A stretch of 64,000 nucleotides of DNA from JAGBWK01 sp964544595 (GTDB lineage Bacteria; Bacteroidota; Bacteroidia; Bacteroidales; Muribaculaceae): assembly GCA_964544595.1 (NCBI GenBank), contig CAZJBM010000001.1, forward strand, positions 62,001 to 126,000. The letters run 5' to 3'. This document shows, piece after piece, positions 1 through 8,990 of the stretch (position 1 is the stretch's first letter; each line of letters starts with the position of its first letter). The notes under the pieces are model-generated. The model did not search any database. It saw only the letters and a list, made by a program, of their open reading frames with translations, and was not told the origin of the DNA. The translations under genes and the position numbers were made by a program.

Positions 1-628
1 TTTTGCCGAGGCAGTCCTCTTTGACGATTACGATTGTCACACCGGCGGGCGCGAGATTTTTCTGCGCCCCGGCATAGATGAGGTCATATTTGCTTACGTC
101 TACCGGGCGCGAGAAAATGTCGGACGACATATCGGCTACCAATGGCACGGGCGAATCGGGGTCTTTGCGAAGCTCGGTGCCGTAGATGGTGTTATTGGTC
201 GTATAATGGAAATAATCGGCGTCGGCGGGGATGGTGAAATCGGCGGGAATGTAAGTGTAATTCTTATCTTTAGACGAAGCCACGACATCGACTTCTCCGA
301 AAATCTTAGCTTCTTTGATGGCTTTTGACGCCCACACGCCGGTGTCGAGATATGCGGCTTTGGTTTTGAGTAAGTTGAAGGGCACCATGCAGAACTGCAG
401 GCTCGCGCCTCCGCCGAGGAAGAGCACATGATAGCCGGCGGGCACGTCAAGCAGCTCTTTAACGAGAGCCTGCGCTTCGTCCATCACTGCTTGGAACTGT
501 TTGCTACGATGGGAGATTTCAAGGATTGAAAGGCCCATGTCGGCGAAATTGAGCACCGCGTCGGCGGTATTCTTGATAGTGTACTGGCTGAGGATAGAGG
601 GGCCAGCGTAAAAATTGTGTTTCTTCAT
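1..628 (-). CDS. serC: Phosphoserine aminotransferase (C-terminal part cut by window edge)
   Basis: PLP-dependent aminotransferase that converts 3-phosphohydroxypyruvate and glutamate to phosphoserine in serine synthesis. The first 209 codons are visible on the minus strand, starting with MKKHNFYAGPSIL at 628. The N-terminal NFYAGPS motif, the GGGASLQF phosphate-binding stretch, and the GAQKN motif with the expected Schiff-base lysine at residue 190 are all present, so this is a confident family call. The remaining roughly 150 residues lie outside the window. A Bacteroidetes -7 element lies about 65 nt upstream, so the gene probably has its own promoter. No serA is seen within the window; it may lie beyond the edge. 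Confidence 0.95.
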   Translation of the reverse strand, partial: MKKHNFYAGPSILSQYTIKNTADAVLNFADMGLSILEISHRSKQFQAVMDEAQALVKELLDVPAGYHVLFLGGGASLQFCMVPFNLLKTKAAYLDTGVWASKAIKEAKIFGEVDVVASSKDKNYTYIPADFTIPADADYFHYTTNNTIYGTELRKDPDSPVPLVADMSSDIFSRPVDVSKYDLIYAGAQKNLAPAGVTIVIVKEDCLGK

Positions 629-692
629 CTCGCTGATATTAATAAATGAGTAGTCGAGTTGGATATTATGCCTGATATGGCAGGGCACTTTG

Positions 693-700
693 CAAATTTA
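693..700 (-). promoter_or_regulatory. Promoter -7 element for serC
   Basis: Minus strand reads TAAATTTG, a full match to the Bacteroidetes TAnnTTTG -7 consensus, inside an AT-rich stretch about 65 nt before the serC ATG. No perfect TTTG -33 box was found at the usual spacing, so this is a likely but not certain promoter. Confidence 0.5.
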
Positions 701-759
701 ATTATATTCGATAAATATAAAAATTTTTTTGCGGAAATATTTTTATGCTTGCCGGCGCA

Positions 760-2055
760 TTATTTCCAACGCGAGGCATGCAAGGCGGCTATACGGTCTT
801 CGGCCGGATTGGAGCACGGCGTCCAGAATTGTGAGCCTTTGATTTCGTCGGGCAGGAACTGCTGCTTGACGAAGTTGCCTGGGTAGTCGTGGGCATACTT
901 GTAGCCGGCATGGTAGCCAAGTTCCTCCATGAGCTGGGTAGGGGCGTTGCGCAGATGCAGCGGCACGGGCAGGTCGCCTGTCTGACGCACCTTCTGCAGC
1001 GCGGCGTCGATAGCCATATAAGCCGAATTGCTTTTGGCTGATGTGGCGAGATAGACGGTACACTCGGCCAAGGGGATGCGTCCCTCCGGCATCCCGATTT
1101 TGCGTATGACATCGTAGGTCGCGTTAGCCAGCAAGAGCGCGTTGGGGTTGGCCAGGCCAATATCCTCCGCGGCGAGTATCGCAAGTCGCCGCGCTATGAA
1201 CTCAGGGTCTTCTCCCCCCGCGATCATGCGCGCGAGCCAGTAGACGGCGGCGTCGGGGTCTGATCCGCGCACGCTTTTTATGAAGGCTGAGATAATATCG
1301 TAGTGCATCTCGCCATTCTTATCGTAGGCGGCGGGATTCTCCTGGAGGCGGTCGGTGACGGTCGCGTCGTCGATCACGATAGGCTGGTTGATTGGGGCAG
1401 ACTGCTCAAGTATGTCTAATATGTTAAGGAGCTTGCGCGCGTCGCCTCCTGAGTATCGGAATAACGCGGCGGTCTCGCGTATGTCTACCTTGCGGTTGCG
1501 GAGTATCTCGTCGGTCGATATTGCGTGACGAAGCAGATGGTCGAGCTGAGTGGCGTCGAGCGGCTTCAGGGTGTAGACCTGCGCTCGCGACAACAGCGGG
1601 CGTATCACCTCAAACGAGGGGTTTTCGGTCGTTGCTCCGATTAGCGTCACGATACCGCTCTCAACGGCTCCAAGAAGCGAATCTTGTTGAGATTTACTGA
1701 ATCGGTGGATCTCGTCAATGAAAAGAATCGGACGCCCCTGTGTAAACATCCCCTGCATGTCGGCTTTGCAGCGTTCGAGCACCTCGCGCACATCCTTCAC
1801 TCCGGCGCTGACTGCGCTTAGGGTGTAGAACGACGAGCGGGTGGTATTCGCGATAATTCGCGCGAGGGTGGTTTTGCCTACGCCCGGAGGCCCCCATAAT
1901 ATGAATGAGGCTACCTTCCCCGAGTCAATCATGCGGCGGATGACTGCCCCTTCGCCCACAAGGTGTTCCTGCCCGATGTAGTCGTCGAGCGTGTGTGGGC
2001 GAAGTCGCTCGGCGAGCGGCGGCAATATGGTGCTATTGTTGTCGGTATGGTTCAT
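760..2055 (-). CDS. rarA: Replication-associated recombination protein A (AAA+ ATPase, RarA/MgsA)
   Basis: AAA+ ATPase of the RarA/MgsA/WRNIP1 family that acts at stalled replication forks. The 431-aa protein has Walker A GPPGVGKTT at about residues 55-63, Walker B with LFIDEIHRF, the sensor stretch GATTENPSFEV, an arginine-rich clamp-loader-like lid, and the C-terminal MgsA domain ending in KYAHDYPGNFVKQQ, which is typical of the family. An in-frame extension reaches 2091, but the family begins close to MNHTDNNS, and the extra 12 residues overlap the AT-rich leader, so the ATG at 2055 is preferred. The gene stands alone between serC and a plus-strand operon. Confidence 0.93.
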   Translation of the reverse strand: MNHTDNNSTILPPLAERLRPHTLDDYIGQEHLVGEGAVIRRMIDSGKVASFILWGPPGVGKTTLARIIANTTRSSFYTLSAVSAGVKDVREVLERCKADMQGMFTQGRPILFIDEIHRFSKSQQDSLLGAVESGIVTLIGATTENPSFEVIRPLLSRAQVYTLKPLDATQLDHLLRHAISTDEILRNRKVDIRETAALFRYSGGDARKLLNILDILEQSAPINQPIVIDDATVTDRLQENPAAYDKNGEMHYDIISAFIKSVRGSDPDAAVYWLARMIAGGEDPEFIARRLAILAAEDIGLANPNALLLANATYDVIRKIGMPEGRIPLAECTVYLATSAKSNSAYMAIDAALQKVRQTGDLPVPLHLRNAPTQLMEELGYHAGYKYAHDYPGNFVKQQFLPDEIKGSQFWTPCSNPAEDRIAALHASRWK

Positions 2056-2283
2056 AACTGCGAATTTAGCAAAACTTTTTAGATTTCGCAACCGCTGGTG
2101 AAATGTTCATATCCCTCATCAACTATTCGCACCTGTCTCTCGTGTTTATCGTCAGTCAGATTCTAAAAGTTATGTTAATTTTAAAAATAATTGTTAACTT
2201 TACGCAGCTATAGGAGCGAACATTCCTTGCTCCGCGTTGTTATACTTTAAAACGATAATTAAACAACTAAAAAATACAATATT

Positions 2284-2517
2284 ATGAGCAACAGGGATAA
2301 CGCAAACATGCCTAAGGGCTTCAGATTATTTTTCGGCATTTTTATGGGCCTTGTATTCATTGGCGCAGGCTTAATGCTTCTTTTCAACTGGTTTAACGTG
2401 ATTTATGATCCGTCGTGGAATCTCCTCCGCTGGATCGGCGGCCCGATATTCATTCTCTACGGATTCTTCCGCGGCTATCGGCTCTACAAGGGCAATCCTA
2501 TGCAAAATGAAGGTTAG
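2284..2517 (+). CDS. Small two-TM membrane protein
   Basis: A 77-aa protein with a short polar N-terminus and two hydrophobic segments (about residues 14-38 and 49-63), ending in a charged tail RLYKGNPMQNEG. Likely an inner-membrane protein with two helices. I do not recognise a named family. It sits 40 nt upstream of a PstS-like lipoprotein on the same strand, so the two are probably cotranscribed; small membrane proteins at this position relative to a PstS-like gene and a TPR gene are consistent with the TonB/ExbBD-type loci of Bacteroidetes, but no exbB, exbD or tonB is present here. Function unknown. Confidence 0.7.
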   Translation: MSNRDNANMPKGFRLFFGIFMGLVFIGAGLMLLFNWFNVIYDPSWNLLRWIGGPIFILYGFFRGYRLYKGNPMQNEG

Positions 2518-2557
2518 GAATAGCCTTGTTTTCAGTAACTTGTAACAATCAGTTCTT

Positions 2558-3565
2558 ATGAAAATAAAGACATTTATACCCCTTTTGATGATGGCGGCGC
2601 TTACGGTGTCGCTATCGTCGTGTAAGCACAAAAAGGAGCAGAAACTTGAGTCGATATCAGCTACCTCAGGAGTGGCGAAGATGGTATGCGACCAGTCGTT
2701 TGAGAAAATAATGCAGCAAGAGGTCGAAATATTCTCCTATCAGTATCCCACAGCAACCGTTCTCGACAAATATATGCCTGAAAACGATTGCGTCGACTCG
2801 CTTCTGCACGGACACGGCTATCGTCTGGCCGTGATTACCCGCGAGCTTAGCGATGCTGAGTTCGATTATCTGAAGGCGCGCAAAAAAACTCCCCGCTCCT
2901 CGCGTATAGCGGTTGACGCGGTGGCTGTGATCGCCAATCCGAAAAATCCGATCGAAGCCATTTCTACCTCCGACCTCAAAAAAATAATGTCGGGCGAGAT
3001 TACCGATTGGAAATGGATTGAACCGGGAAATAATTCGGGCGAAATCAAGGTCGTGTTTGACGACCAGAAGTCGAGCACCGTTAACTATATTCGCGATAAC
3101 GTAATGGACGGTCAGAAATTTGCCTCAAACGTCTACGCTCAGGGGTCTAACGATAAGGTGTTTGAAACCGTAAGCAAGACTCCCGGCGCAATAGGTATAA
3201 TCGGCGTCAGCTGGTTGTCGAAAGAGATGGACGGCCAGCGGTTGTCGGCAAAGGAACTATCTGATTCGCTTGTCAACTCCGACAATAACCTCAATATCGA
3301 GCAGCGCGAATTCTCCAGCGATATAAAAGTGCTCGGCGTATCCGGGCCCGACTCGCCGCGCGCCTATAAGCCCTATCAGGCTTATATATATGAGAAAGGC
3401 GCTTACCCGCTCGTCCGCTCCATATATATGATTTGTACGGCTCCGGGCAATACTCCCGACGGAGGCTTCTATTCGTTTGTCACCGGAGTTGTAGGCCAAA
3501 AGCTCATAACGAAGACGGGGGTGCTTCCCGGTCAGATATATCAGCAGATTTACACTACTGAGTGA
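2558..3565 (+). CDS. PstS-like phosphate-binding-family lipoprotein
   Basis: Periplasmic substrate-binding protein of the PstS-like (PBP-like) superfamily, 335 aa. It has a lipoprotein signal with lipobox LSSC (Cys at residue 22), so it is predicted to be membrane anchored. Supporting motifs are the early VAVIANPKNP and LKKIMSGEITDWKWI stretches, which match the hinge and IFSGKITNW-type motif of phosphate-binding proteins, and the later TPGAIGIIGVSWL region. There are no pstC, pstA or pstB genes nearby, so it is an orphan binding protein; a role in phosphate uptake is only inferred from family. It is followed 262 nt later by a TPR protein. Such PstS-like plus TPR pairs recur in Bacteroidetes next to TonB systems (recollection, not tested). 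Confidence 0.85.
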   Translation: MKIKTFIPLLMMAALTVSLSSCKHKKEQKLESISATSGVAKMVCDQSFEKIMQQEVEIFSYQYPTATVLDKYMPENDCVDSLLHGHGYRLAVITRELSDAEFDYLKARKKTPRSSRIAVDAVAVIANPKNPIEAISTSDLKKIMSGEITDWKWIEPGNNSGEIKVVFDDQKSSTVNYIRDNVMDGQKFASNVYAQGSNDKVFETVSKTPGAIGIIGVSWLSKEMDGQRLSAKELSDSLVNSDNNLNIEQREFSSDIKVLGVSGPDSPRAYKPYQAYIYEKGAYPLVRSIYMICTAPGNTPDGGFYSFVTGVVGQKLITKTGVLPGQIYQQIYTTE

Positions 3566-3579
3566 TCAGCATTTCGTCG

Positions 3580-3614
3580 GCTCGGCAACAGGCTATATAA
3601 GTCTATTGCCGAGC
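3580..3614 (+). terminator. Probable terminator after the PstS-like gene
   Basis: Inverted repeat GCTCGGCAA / TTGCCGAGC with a 17-nt loop, 15 nt after the stop codon, followed by a short T-containing tract (TGATTCTTTAGG). The weak T-run lowers confidence. Confidence 0.5.
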
Positions 3615-3715
3615 TGATTCTTTAGGATTATTAAGCAAATCGGCGTTAAACTTTCTCCATATCTACGCATCTAATAGTTAAAAGAAGAAAATTTTCATCA
3701 TTTTTCGCTTCTATA

Positions 3716-3747
3716 TTGAATAATTAGCCGATAATTGCGTAACTTTG
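3716..3747 (+). promoter_or_regulatory. Promoter of the TPR gene
   Basis: TAACTTTG at 3740-3747 matches the -7 consensus TAnnTTTG exactly, with TTGA 20 nt upstream as a weak -33 box. It lies about 80 nt before the ATG at 3828, giving the TPR gene its own promoter separate from the PstS-like gene. Confidence 0.65.
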
Positions 3748-3827
3748 CTAAAATCTAAGCGCAATGTGCCCGCATAAGGGGCAATTTGCTTCATAACGAA
3801 TAATTAAAAAACAAAAAAATACCAATT

Positions 3828-5450
3828 ATGAAATTTAAATTCCTGTTCTCGTTCCTTATCGCCGGCGCATCGTTAGCCTCGGCACAAGGTTTTACCGACG
3901 CCGTGCAGTATTATCGCGCAGGTCAGCCGGCCGACGCGGAAGTCATCATCTCGCGTATCATCAATGAGCCTACTACCGACAAGGCTATGGCTAACTACTA
4001 CCTCGGCCTCATCGCTTTCGACAAAGATGACTTCGCCAAGGCTGAGTCTCTCTTTAAACAGGGCCTCTCGACCGACTCCAACAATCCTTACAACTATGTC
4101 GGTCTCGGTAAATTAGCTTTGAAGAAAGGCGATAAAAAAGCCGCTGAGGAGAATTTCAAGCTCGCCAAAAAGCTCGTTAAGAAAGACGCTCTTGTGCTTA
4201 CCGACATCGCCCGCGCTTACTACGACGTCGATCCCGTAGCTAACGCCAAAGAGGTTGCCACATATATCGCCGACGCTAAAAAGGCTAATAAGAAATGCCC
4301 CGCAATCTATGTGTTCGAGGCAGAGCAGTTTGCCGACAAAGGTGACATCAACAATGCGGCCGGCATGTTCGACATGGCGATGGCATTTGCCCGCGACAAC
4401 AACCTCGGCTCTGAATATTCAGGCGCGTTTGTAAACTATGCCCGTATCATCGGTCATGTTAACAAAAAGGTAGCCCTTGACGACCTTCAGAACTTCCTTC
4501 AGATCGCTCCCGAATCTGCAATCGCGCAGCGCGAGCTCGCAGAGATGTATTACAACAACGACCAGCTCACCAAAGCAGCCGAGGAATATGGCAAATATGT
4601 GCAGAACCCCAACCACTTCCAGGGCGACGAGCAGCGCTACGTAGGTCTTCTCTACTTCAGCAACAACTATCCCGAGTCAGATAAGTGGGCCGACATAGTT
4701 CTCGCTAAAGACCCCAATAACTTCTTCATGAAGCGTATGAAATTTCTCAACGCCGTGAAGTTGGGCAATAAAGACGCCGCTTATGCTGCTGCCGACGATT
4801 TCTTCCCCCGCAAAGGCGAGTTCACTTCTAATGACTACACTACCTACGCTGAGTTCCTTATGGACAACAAGCAGGACTCCGTTGCAGCTATTCAGTATGA
4901 AAAGGCTATCGCTCTCAATCCTGAAAAGAACGCCGGCATTAACAAGGAGCTTTCGGCTCTCTACACCAATCTCGGAAGATTTGACGACGCTGCCGCCGCA
5001 CAGGAGAAATTCATCGCCGCAGGCGACTTCGCGGTTAATGACCAGGTGACACTTGGCCGTCGCTATCAGCGCGCCGCTACCGCTCATGCAATCGATGATC
5101 CCGCCCGCGCCGAGTATGTTAAGAAGGGTATTGCCGTGATCAACGAGGTTTCAGAGAAGGTGCCCAACAACGTTACCGTGCTCAATACACTGATCGGCAT
5201 TAAGATGGCCGGAACAGGCAATAAAGTCAACGAAGAGATCGCGGCCGACCTTGAGCAGATGCTTAAGCTCCTTGACGCCGATACCGAAAACAAGGCTTCC
5301 AATAAGGGCAGCTACATCTACGCTTACGGTATGCTCGGCAACTACTATCTCCAGAACAACAACATTCCTTTGGCTAAGGAATATTTCTCTAAAGTGCTCG
5401 AACTCGATCCTTCTAACACCAACGTCGCAACTCTTCTCCAGAAGATTTAA
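3828..5450 (+). CDS. Secreted tetratricopeptide-repeat protein
   Basis: A 540-aa exported protein with a signal peptide (MKFKFLFSFLIAGASLASAQG, cleavage near residue 19). The mature part is a run of helical TPR units from about residue 20 to the end, with typical signatures such as ANYYLGLIAFDKDDFAKAESLF, NPYNYVGLGKLALKKGD and a last repeat ending LAKEYFSKVLELDPSN. No enzymatic domain is seen. TPR arrays act as protein interaction scaffolds, here in the periplasm. It has its own promoter and is closed by a strong bidirectional terminator. Partners are unknown; the neighbouring PstS-like lipoprotein is the nearest candidate. Confidence 0.85.
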   Translation: MKFKFLFSFLIAGASLASAQGFTDAVQYYRAGQPADAEVIISRIINEPTTDKAMANYYLGLIAFDKDDFAKAESLFKQGLSTDSNNPYNYVGLGKLALKKGDKKAAEENFKLAKKLVKKDALVLTDIARAYYDVDPVANAKEVATYIADAKKANKKCPAIYVFEAEQFADKGDINNAAGMFDMAMAFARDNNLGSEYSGAFVNYARIIGHVNKKVALDDLQNFLQIAPESAIAQRELAEMYYNNDQLTKAAEEYGKYVQNPNHFQGDEQRYVGLLYFSNNYPESDKWADIVLAKDPNNFFMKRMKFLNAVKLGNKDAAYAAADDFFPRKGEFTSNDYTTYAEFLMDNKQDSVAAIQYEKAIALNPEKNAGINKELSALYTNLGRFDDAAAAQEKFIAAGDFAVNDQVTLGRRYQRAATAHAIDDPARAEYVKKGIAVINEVSEKVPNNVTVLNTLIGIKMAGTGNKVNEEIAADLEQMLKLLDADTENKASNKGSYIYAYGMLGNYYLQNNNIPLAKEYFSKVLELDPSNTNVATLLQKI

Positions 5451-5467
5451 TCGTCGTTGGCCAAATA

Positions 5468-5518
5468 CAATAAAAAGAGCAACGCCCTCAGAGTCGATGG
5501 GCGTTGCTCTTTTTATTG
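5468..5518. terminator. Strong bidirectional terminator
   Basis: A perfect 20-bp inverted repeat (arms 5468-5487 and 5499-5518, 11-nt loop) with A-run at the left base and T-run at the right base, so it can end transcription from both sides. It lies between the convergent TPR gene and tsaB. Confidence 0.9.
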
Positions 5519-5533
5519 TCGAAACTGTCGTCG

Positions 5534-6229
5534 TTAAAATAGTCGTTTAGGTTTTGTTGCCTGAAAGTCTTTGAGATAGGAGGGCGTTGAGTAGGCGAGA
5601 TCGAGAAATTCCCTGCGCATATAAGCCTGCTCGGCAAGCGGCAACATATCCACGGCGAGAGGGTAGACATCGGGGATAAATCTCATATAACCCGGTATAG
5701 TCGGAGAGAACGACTCGCGGTATTTGTCAGACCCATCGCCGAATATCAGGAGCCGACGGTCGGCATACTTTTCAAACGAATCAGCCTCAAGGATGAGGGG
5801 GGTGGGATTGACAATAGGGGTCAAGGCCATGTCGTAGACAGCGGTGTATACTTCCATGCGGCGCGCATCAATCATCGGCACGAATAGTTCGTCGCCGTCG
5901 AGCATCTCTTTAAACATAACGTTGACCGCCATGATTTTAAGCGTGTCAATGCCAATTAACGGGATATTAAGCGCATAGGCGAGACCCTTGGCCTCTGACA
6001 GGCCTATGCGAAGGCCTGTATAGGAGCCGGGGCCGATGCTTACCGCCACAGCGTCGAGCTTCATCTCATGGTCGGCCAGATGGTCGAGGCAATCCTTTAT
6101 GAATCCCGAAAGGAGAGTGGCGTGATTCTGTCCGTCGAAGTTTTCCCGATGAATGAGTATCATGCCGTCGGAGCAGAGGGCCGTAGAGCATACACGGGTC
6201 GATGTTTCGATGCAAAGTATGGTTGCCAT
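5534..6229 (-). CDS. tsaB: tRNA threonylcarbamoyladenosine biosynthesis protein TsaB
   Basis: Subunit of the TsaBDE complex that adds the threonylcarbamoyl group to A37 of ANN-decoding tRNAs. The 231-aa protein is an ASKHA-fold protein with N-terminal ILCIETSTRVCSTALC and the diagnostic SIGPGSYTGLRIGLSEAKGLA motif near residues 66-86. Length matches the family. It is convergent with the TPR gene and divergent from the yicC operon; tsaD and tsaE are not in the window. Confidence 0.95.
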   Translation of the reverse strand: MATILCIETSTRVCSTALCSDGMILIHRENFDGQNHATLLSGFIKDCLDHLADHEMKLDAVAVSIGPGSYTGLRIGLSEAKGLAYALNIPLIGIDTLKIMAVNVMFKEMLDGDELFVPMIDARRMEVYTAVYDMALTPIVNPTPLILEADSFEKYADRRLLIFGDGSDKYRESFSPTIPGYMRFIPDVYPLAVDMLPLAEQAYMRREFLDLAYSTPSYLKDFQATKPKRLF

Positions 6230-6296
6230 ATATGTTTCAGGTTGCTATTCAGTAAAAAAAGTAGAACAAAGTTAATGATTTTTGATGAAAAAATGT

Positions 6297-6304
6297 TAAA
6301 TTTG
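6297..6304 (+). promoter_or_regulatory. Promoter -7 element of the yicC operon
   Basis: TAAATTTG is an exact TAnnTTTG match 25 nt before the yicC ATG at 6329, in the AT-rich gap between divergent tsaB and yicC. It supports the shorter yicC start, because an extended start would place this element inside the gene. No clear -33 box. Confidence 0.6.
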
Positions 6305-6328
6305 CTCATAAATAAAAAAGTAGTAGCT

Positions 6329-7204
6329 ATGTTACTCTCTATGACAGGCTTCGGTAAGGGCATAGCCTCTACCGAGCGAATGAAATATATAGTTGAGATT
6401 AAGTCTCTTAACTCCAAGCAACTCGATCTCGTCAGCCGTATCCCCAGCGCATATCGCGATCTCGAAGGGGATATACGCAACGCGATTTCCGAGGGGCTAC
6501 ACCGCGGTAAGGTGGAAGTGGCGTTGACGGTAGAGCATATCGGCTCTGCTACCGACACCACTCTCGACCTCGATAGGCTTGTCGGCTATAAGGCGCAAGT
6601 GGAAGAAATGGGCGAGCGTCTCGGCCTGCCCGCTCCAAACGACTGGTACTCACTCTTGTTGCGTTTCCCCGAAGTCTTTCGCAGCAACACTAATCAGGAG
6701 CTGCCCGCCGAAGAGAAGGAAGCGGTGTTCGCGGCGCTCAACTCCGCGATTGCGGCCTTAGTTGACTTTCGCACCCAGGAAGGCGCAAAGCTTGCCGACT
6801 TTTTCCGTATGCGTATCGCCAACATCCGCGCGCTCCTCGACGAAGTGCCTACCTATGAGGTGGAGCGCCTCGAACGTATCCGCGCTCGCATGGAGGAGGC
6901 TCTGAAGCAGATACCCTTTGCCGACTACGATAGAGGTCGCTACGAGCAGGAGATGATTTTCTACATAGAGAAGCTCGATATAACTGAGGAGAAGCAGCGA
7001 CTCTCGCAGCACCTCAATTACTTCCTCGAAACGCTCGACGCGGCAGCCGGCCAGGGTAAAAAACTCGGTTTCATATCTCAGGAAATGGGCCGCGAAATCA
7101 ATACCCTCGGCTCAAAGAGCAACCACGCCGAGATGCAGATCACCGTGGTAAAAATGAAAGACGAGCTTGAACAGATCAAGGAGCAGGTGCTTAACGCTTT
7201 ATAA
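6329..7204 (+). CDS. yicC: YicC family endoribonuclease
   Basis: YicC/YloC family protein, 291 aa; the E. coli member is reported to be an endoribonuclease acting on small RNAs. The start at MLLSMTGFGKG is the conserved N-terminus of the family; an open frame upstream runs over tsaB and the promoter and is not used. Other signatures are SLNSKQLDL, and the C-terminal KKLGFISQEMGREINTLGSKSNHAEMQ region (DUF1732). It is followed 38 nt later by gmk, the usual order in many bacteria, so yicC-gmk-nadD-DUF5063 is most likely one operon. Confidence 0.93.
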   Translation: MLLSMTGFGKGIASTERMKYIVEIKSLNSKQLDLVSRIPSAYRDLEGDIRNAISEGLHRGKVEVALTVEHIGSATDTTLDLDRLVGYKAQVEEMGERLGLPAPNDWYSLLLRFPEVFRSNTNQELPAEEKEAVFAALNSAIAALVDFRTQEGAKLADFFRMRIANIRALLDEVPTYEVERLERIRARMEEALKQIPFADYDRGRYEQEMIFYIEKLDITEEKQRLSQHLNYFLETLDAAAGQGKKLGFISQEMGREINTLGSKSNHAEMQITVVKMKDELEQIKEQVLNAL

Positions 7205-7242
7205 TTTCCGAAACTTACTTATAAAATCAGTATATCCTACTT

Positions 7243-7812
7243 ATGGCAGGTAAACTCATAATAATTTCCGCCCCTTCGGGCAGCGGCAAGTCGACGATAA
7301 TCCACGCGATGGAAGATCGCGGCAACTTTGAGATGAAATTTTCGGTTTCGGCCACTAACCGCAAGCCGCGTGCCGGCGAAGAACATGGTGTGCACTATTA
7401 TTTTCTTTCGACCAATGAGTTTAAAGATCGTATAGCGCTGGGCGATTTTGTGGAATATGAAGAGGTGTACCCCGGTCGTTTTTACGGAACGCTTAAGAGC
7501 GAAATCAACCGCCGCCTTGAGAATGGCGAGACAATTGTGCTCGACATCGATGTCAACGGAGGCATAAACGTGAAGAGCCTATATGGCGACAAGGCTTTAT
7601 CAATCTTCGTGATGCCCCCATCTATCGACGCTCTCCGCGAAAGGCTCATAGCGCGCGCTACCGAGTCGGCAAGCCGCATCGACGAGCGACTTGCCCGCGC
7701 CGAGTATGAAATATCGGTAGCCGATAAGTTTGACCGTGTTGTGGTTAACGACGATCTCGCTAAGGCTGTTGACGAAACCGAGAGCGCCATTCTTGATTTT
7801 CTCAACTCTTAA
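7243..7812 (+). CDS. gmk: Guanylate kinase
   Basis: Phosphorylates GMP to GDP with ATP, in purine nucleotide metabolism. At 189 aa it has the family length, P-loop SAPSGSGKST at residues 9-18, the GMP-binding region SVSATNRKPRAGEEHGVHYYFLS, and the lid arginines in ERLIARATESASRIDERLARA. It lies between yicC and nadD with short gaps on both sides. Confidence 0.97.
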   Translation: MAGKLIIISAPSGSGKSTIIHAMEDRGNFEMKFSVSATNRKPRAGEEHGVHYYFLSTNEFKDRIALGDFVEYEEVYPGRFYGTLKSEINRRLENGETIVLDIDVNGGINVKSLYGDKALSIFVMPPSIDALRERLIARATESASRIDERLARAEYEISVADKFDRVVVNDDLAKAVDETESAILDFLNS

Positions 7813-7833
7813 ATCACAATCGAATCCGCGACG

Positions 7834-8430
7834 ATGAAAATCGGTGTGATGGGAGGATCGTTCAATCCCGTTCATATAGGACATCTTGTCGTCGCCGACA
7901 ACATCAGGCGGCAGGCAGGGCTTGATAAGGTGCTATTGATGCTGTCGCCCCTCAATCCGTTGAAGGCCGGGAGCTGCGATCTCATTTCAGATGCTCATCG
8001 CTTCGCTATGCTGAAAATAGCCTGCGAGCCATATAAAGATATCGAAGCGTGCGGTCTTGAACTTACTATGCCGCAGCCGTCATATACAATCAATACACTG
8101 CGTCGCCTTCACCACGACCTCGGCCCCGATGTTGAAATATCGCTTATAATAGGGGAAGACAACTGGCGCCTCTTTGACCGCTGGCGCGCTTACGATGAAA
8201 TACTCAGCGACTATCGTGTCATCGTCTATCCCCGAAACGGAGCGAACGGCGCCGCCTCAATAGATACTCAACAAGACGGTCAACCTCATTTCGTGGCTTC
8301 TCCTACAATCGACGTGTCGTCTACCGAAATTCGCGAAGCGATTGCCGCGGGCAGCAATGTGAACAATTATCTTCCCGCAGGCGTATTCCAATATATTAAA
8401 GATAATAACTTGTATGGATATAACTCTTAA
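7834..8430 (+). CDS. nadD: Nicotinate-nucleotide adenylyltransferase
   Basis: Transfers AMP to nicotinate mononucleotide in NAD synthesis. The 198-aa protein opens with GGSFNPVHIGHL, containing the HxGH nucleotidyltransferase motif at residues 14-17, and ends with the SSTEIR motif (in DVSSTEIREAIAAG) that binds the ATP phosphates. It starts 21 nt after gmk and overlaps the next gene by 17 nt, so translation of the two is likely coupled. Confidence 0.97.
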   Translation: MKIGVMGGSFNPVHIGHLVVADNIRRQAGLDKVLLMLSPLNPLKAGSCDLISDAHRFAMLKIACEPYKDIEACGLELTMPQPSYTINTLRRLHHDLGPDVEISLIIGEDNWRLFDRWRAYDEILSDYRVIVYPRNGANGAASIDTQQDGQPHFVASPTIDVSSTEIREAIAAGSNVNNYLPAGVFQYIKDNNLYGYNS

Positions 8431-8920
8431 CAACAATGTAGTGGCTTTCATAGGCATTGCCAACGAATATTGCAATACGCTTGAAAACTGCCGCGAAATG
8501 GAGCGGGAAGATTTCGTAGCTTCAATGCTCAAAATGCTTCCCCGGCTTTATATCATGGCTACCGACCTAAAGGAAAATCTGATAATGGATGAGCAGGGAT
8601 ACATTGCCGACGCTCTCGATGAGGATTACTACGACGCGGTCCGCCGAAACGCCGAAGCGCTTATCGGCGCCGACGATGTTTACCTCGAAGTGTTTGAGGA
8701 AGATATGAAGTATAGCGATACACCGGTTTCGGCAAGCATAACGGAAGGGTTGGCCGACATCTTTCAAGTGCTGTACAATTTCATAGCAACAGTGCGCGAC
8801 GATGCGACTGACGATACCGTAGCGCTTGCGATCGAGTCGGTGCGCGAAGATTTCCGCAACTATTGGAGCCAGACGCTGTGCAACACTCTCCGCGCTCTTA
8901 ACGCCATTGCCTACGCATAG
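8414..8920 (+). CDS. DUF5063 domain protein
   Basis: A 168-aa, acidic, helical, soluble protein with no signal peptide. Sequence features such as NVVAFIGIANEYCNTLEN at the start and the DEDYYDAV and FRNYWSQTLCNTLRALN stretches match what I recall for DUF5063, a Bacteroidetes family of unknown function. It overlaps the 3' end of nadD by 17 nt, is last in the yicC-gmk-nadD operon, and is closed by a terminator. Function cannot be deduced from sequence; the family is recalled rather than searched. Confidence 0.75.
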   Translation: MDITLNNNVVAFIGIANEYCNTLENCREMEREDFVASMLKMLPRLYIMATDLKENLIMDEQGYIADALDEDYYDAVRRNAEALIGADDVYLEVFEEDMKYSDTPVSASITEGLADIFQVLYNFIATVRDDATDDTVALAIESVREDFRNYWSQTLCNTLRALNAIAYA

Positions 8921-8950
8921 CGTCATGTTTTATTGATGTCATGTATTATT

Positions 8951-8990
8951 GATGATGTAGCTTGATTTTGCCACATCATCTTTCTTTTTT
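8951..8990 (+). terminator. Terminator of the yicC-gmk-nadD operon
   Basis: GATGATGT / ACATCATC stem (8951-8958 and 8973-8980) followed by a ten-base T-rich run. The T-run touches the stop codon of the convergent hydrolase gene at 8989. Confidence 0.8.

Noticed and set aside
6068..6328. Extended N-terminus for yicC
   Set aside because: It would cross the promoter and overlap tsaB; the conserved family start MLLSMTGFG is at 6329.
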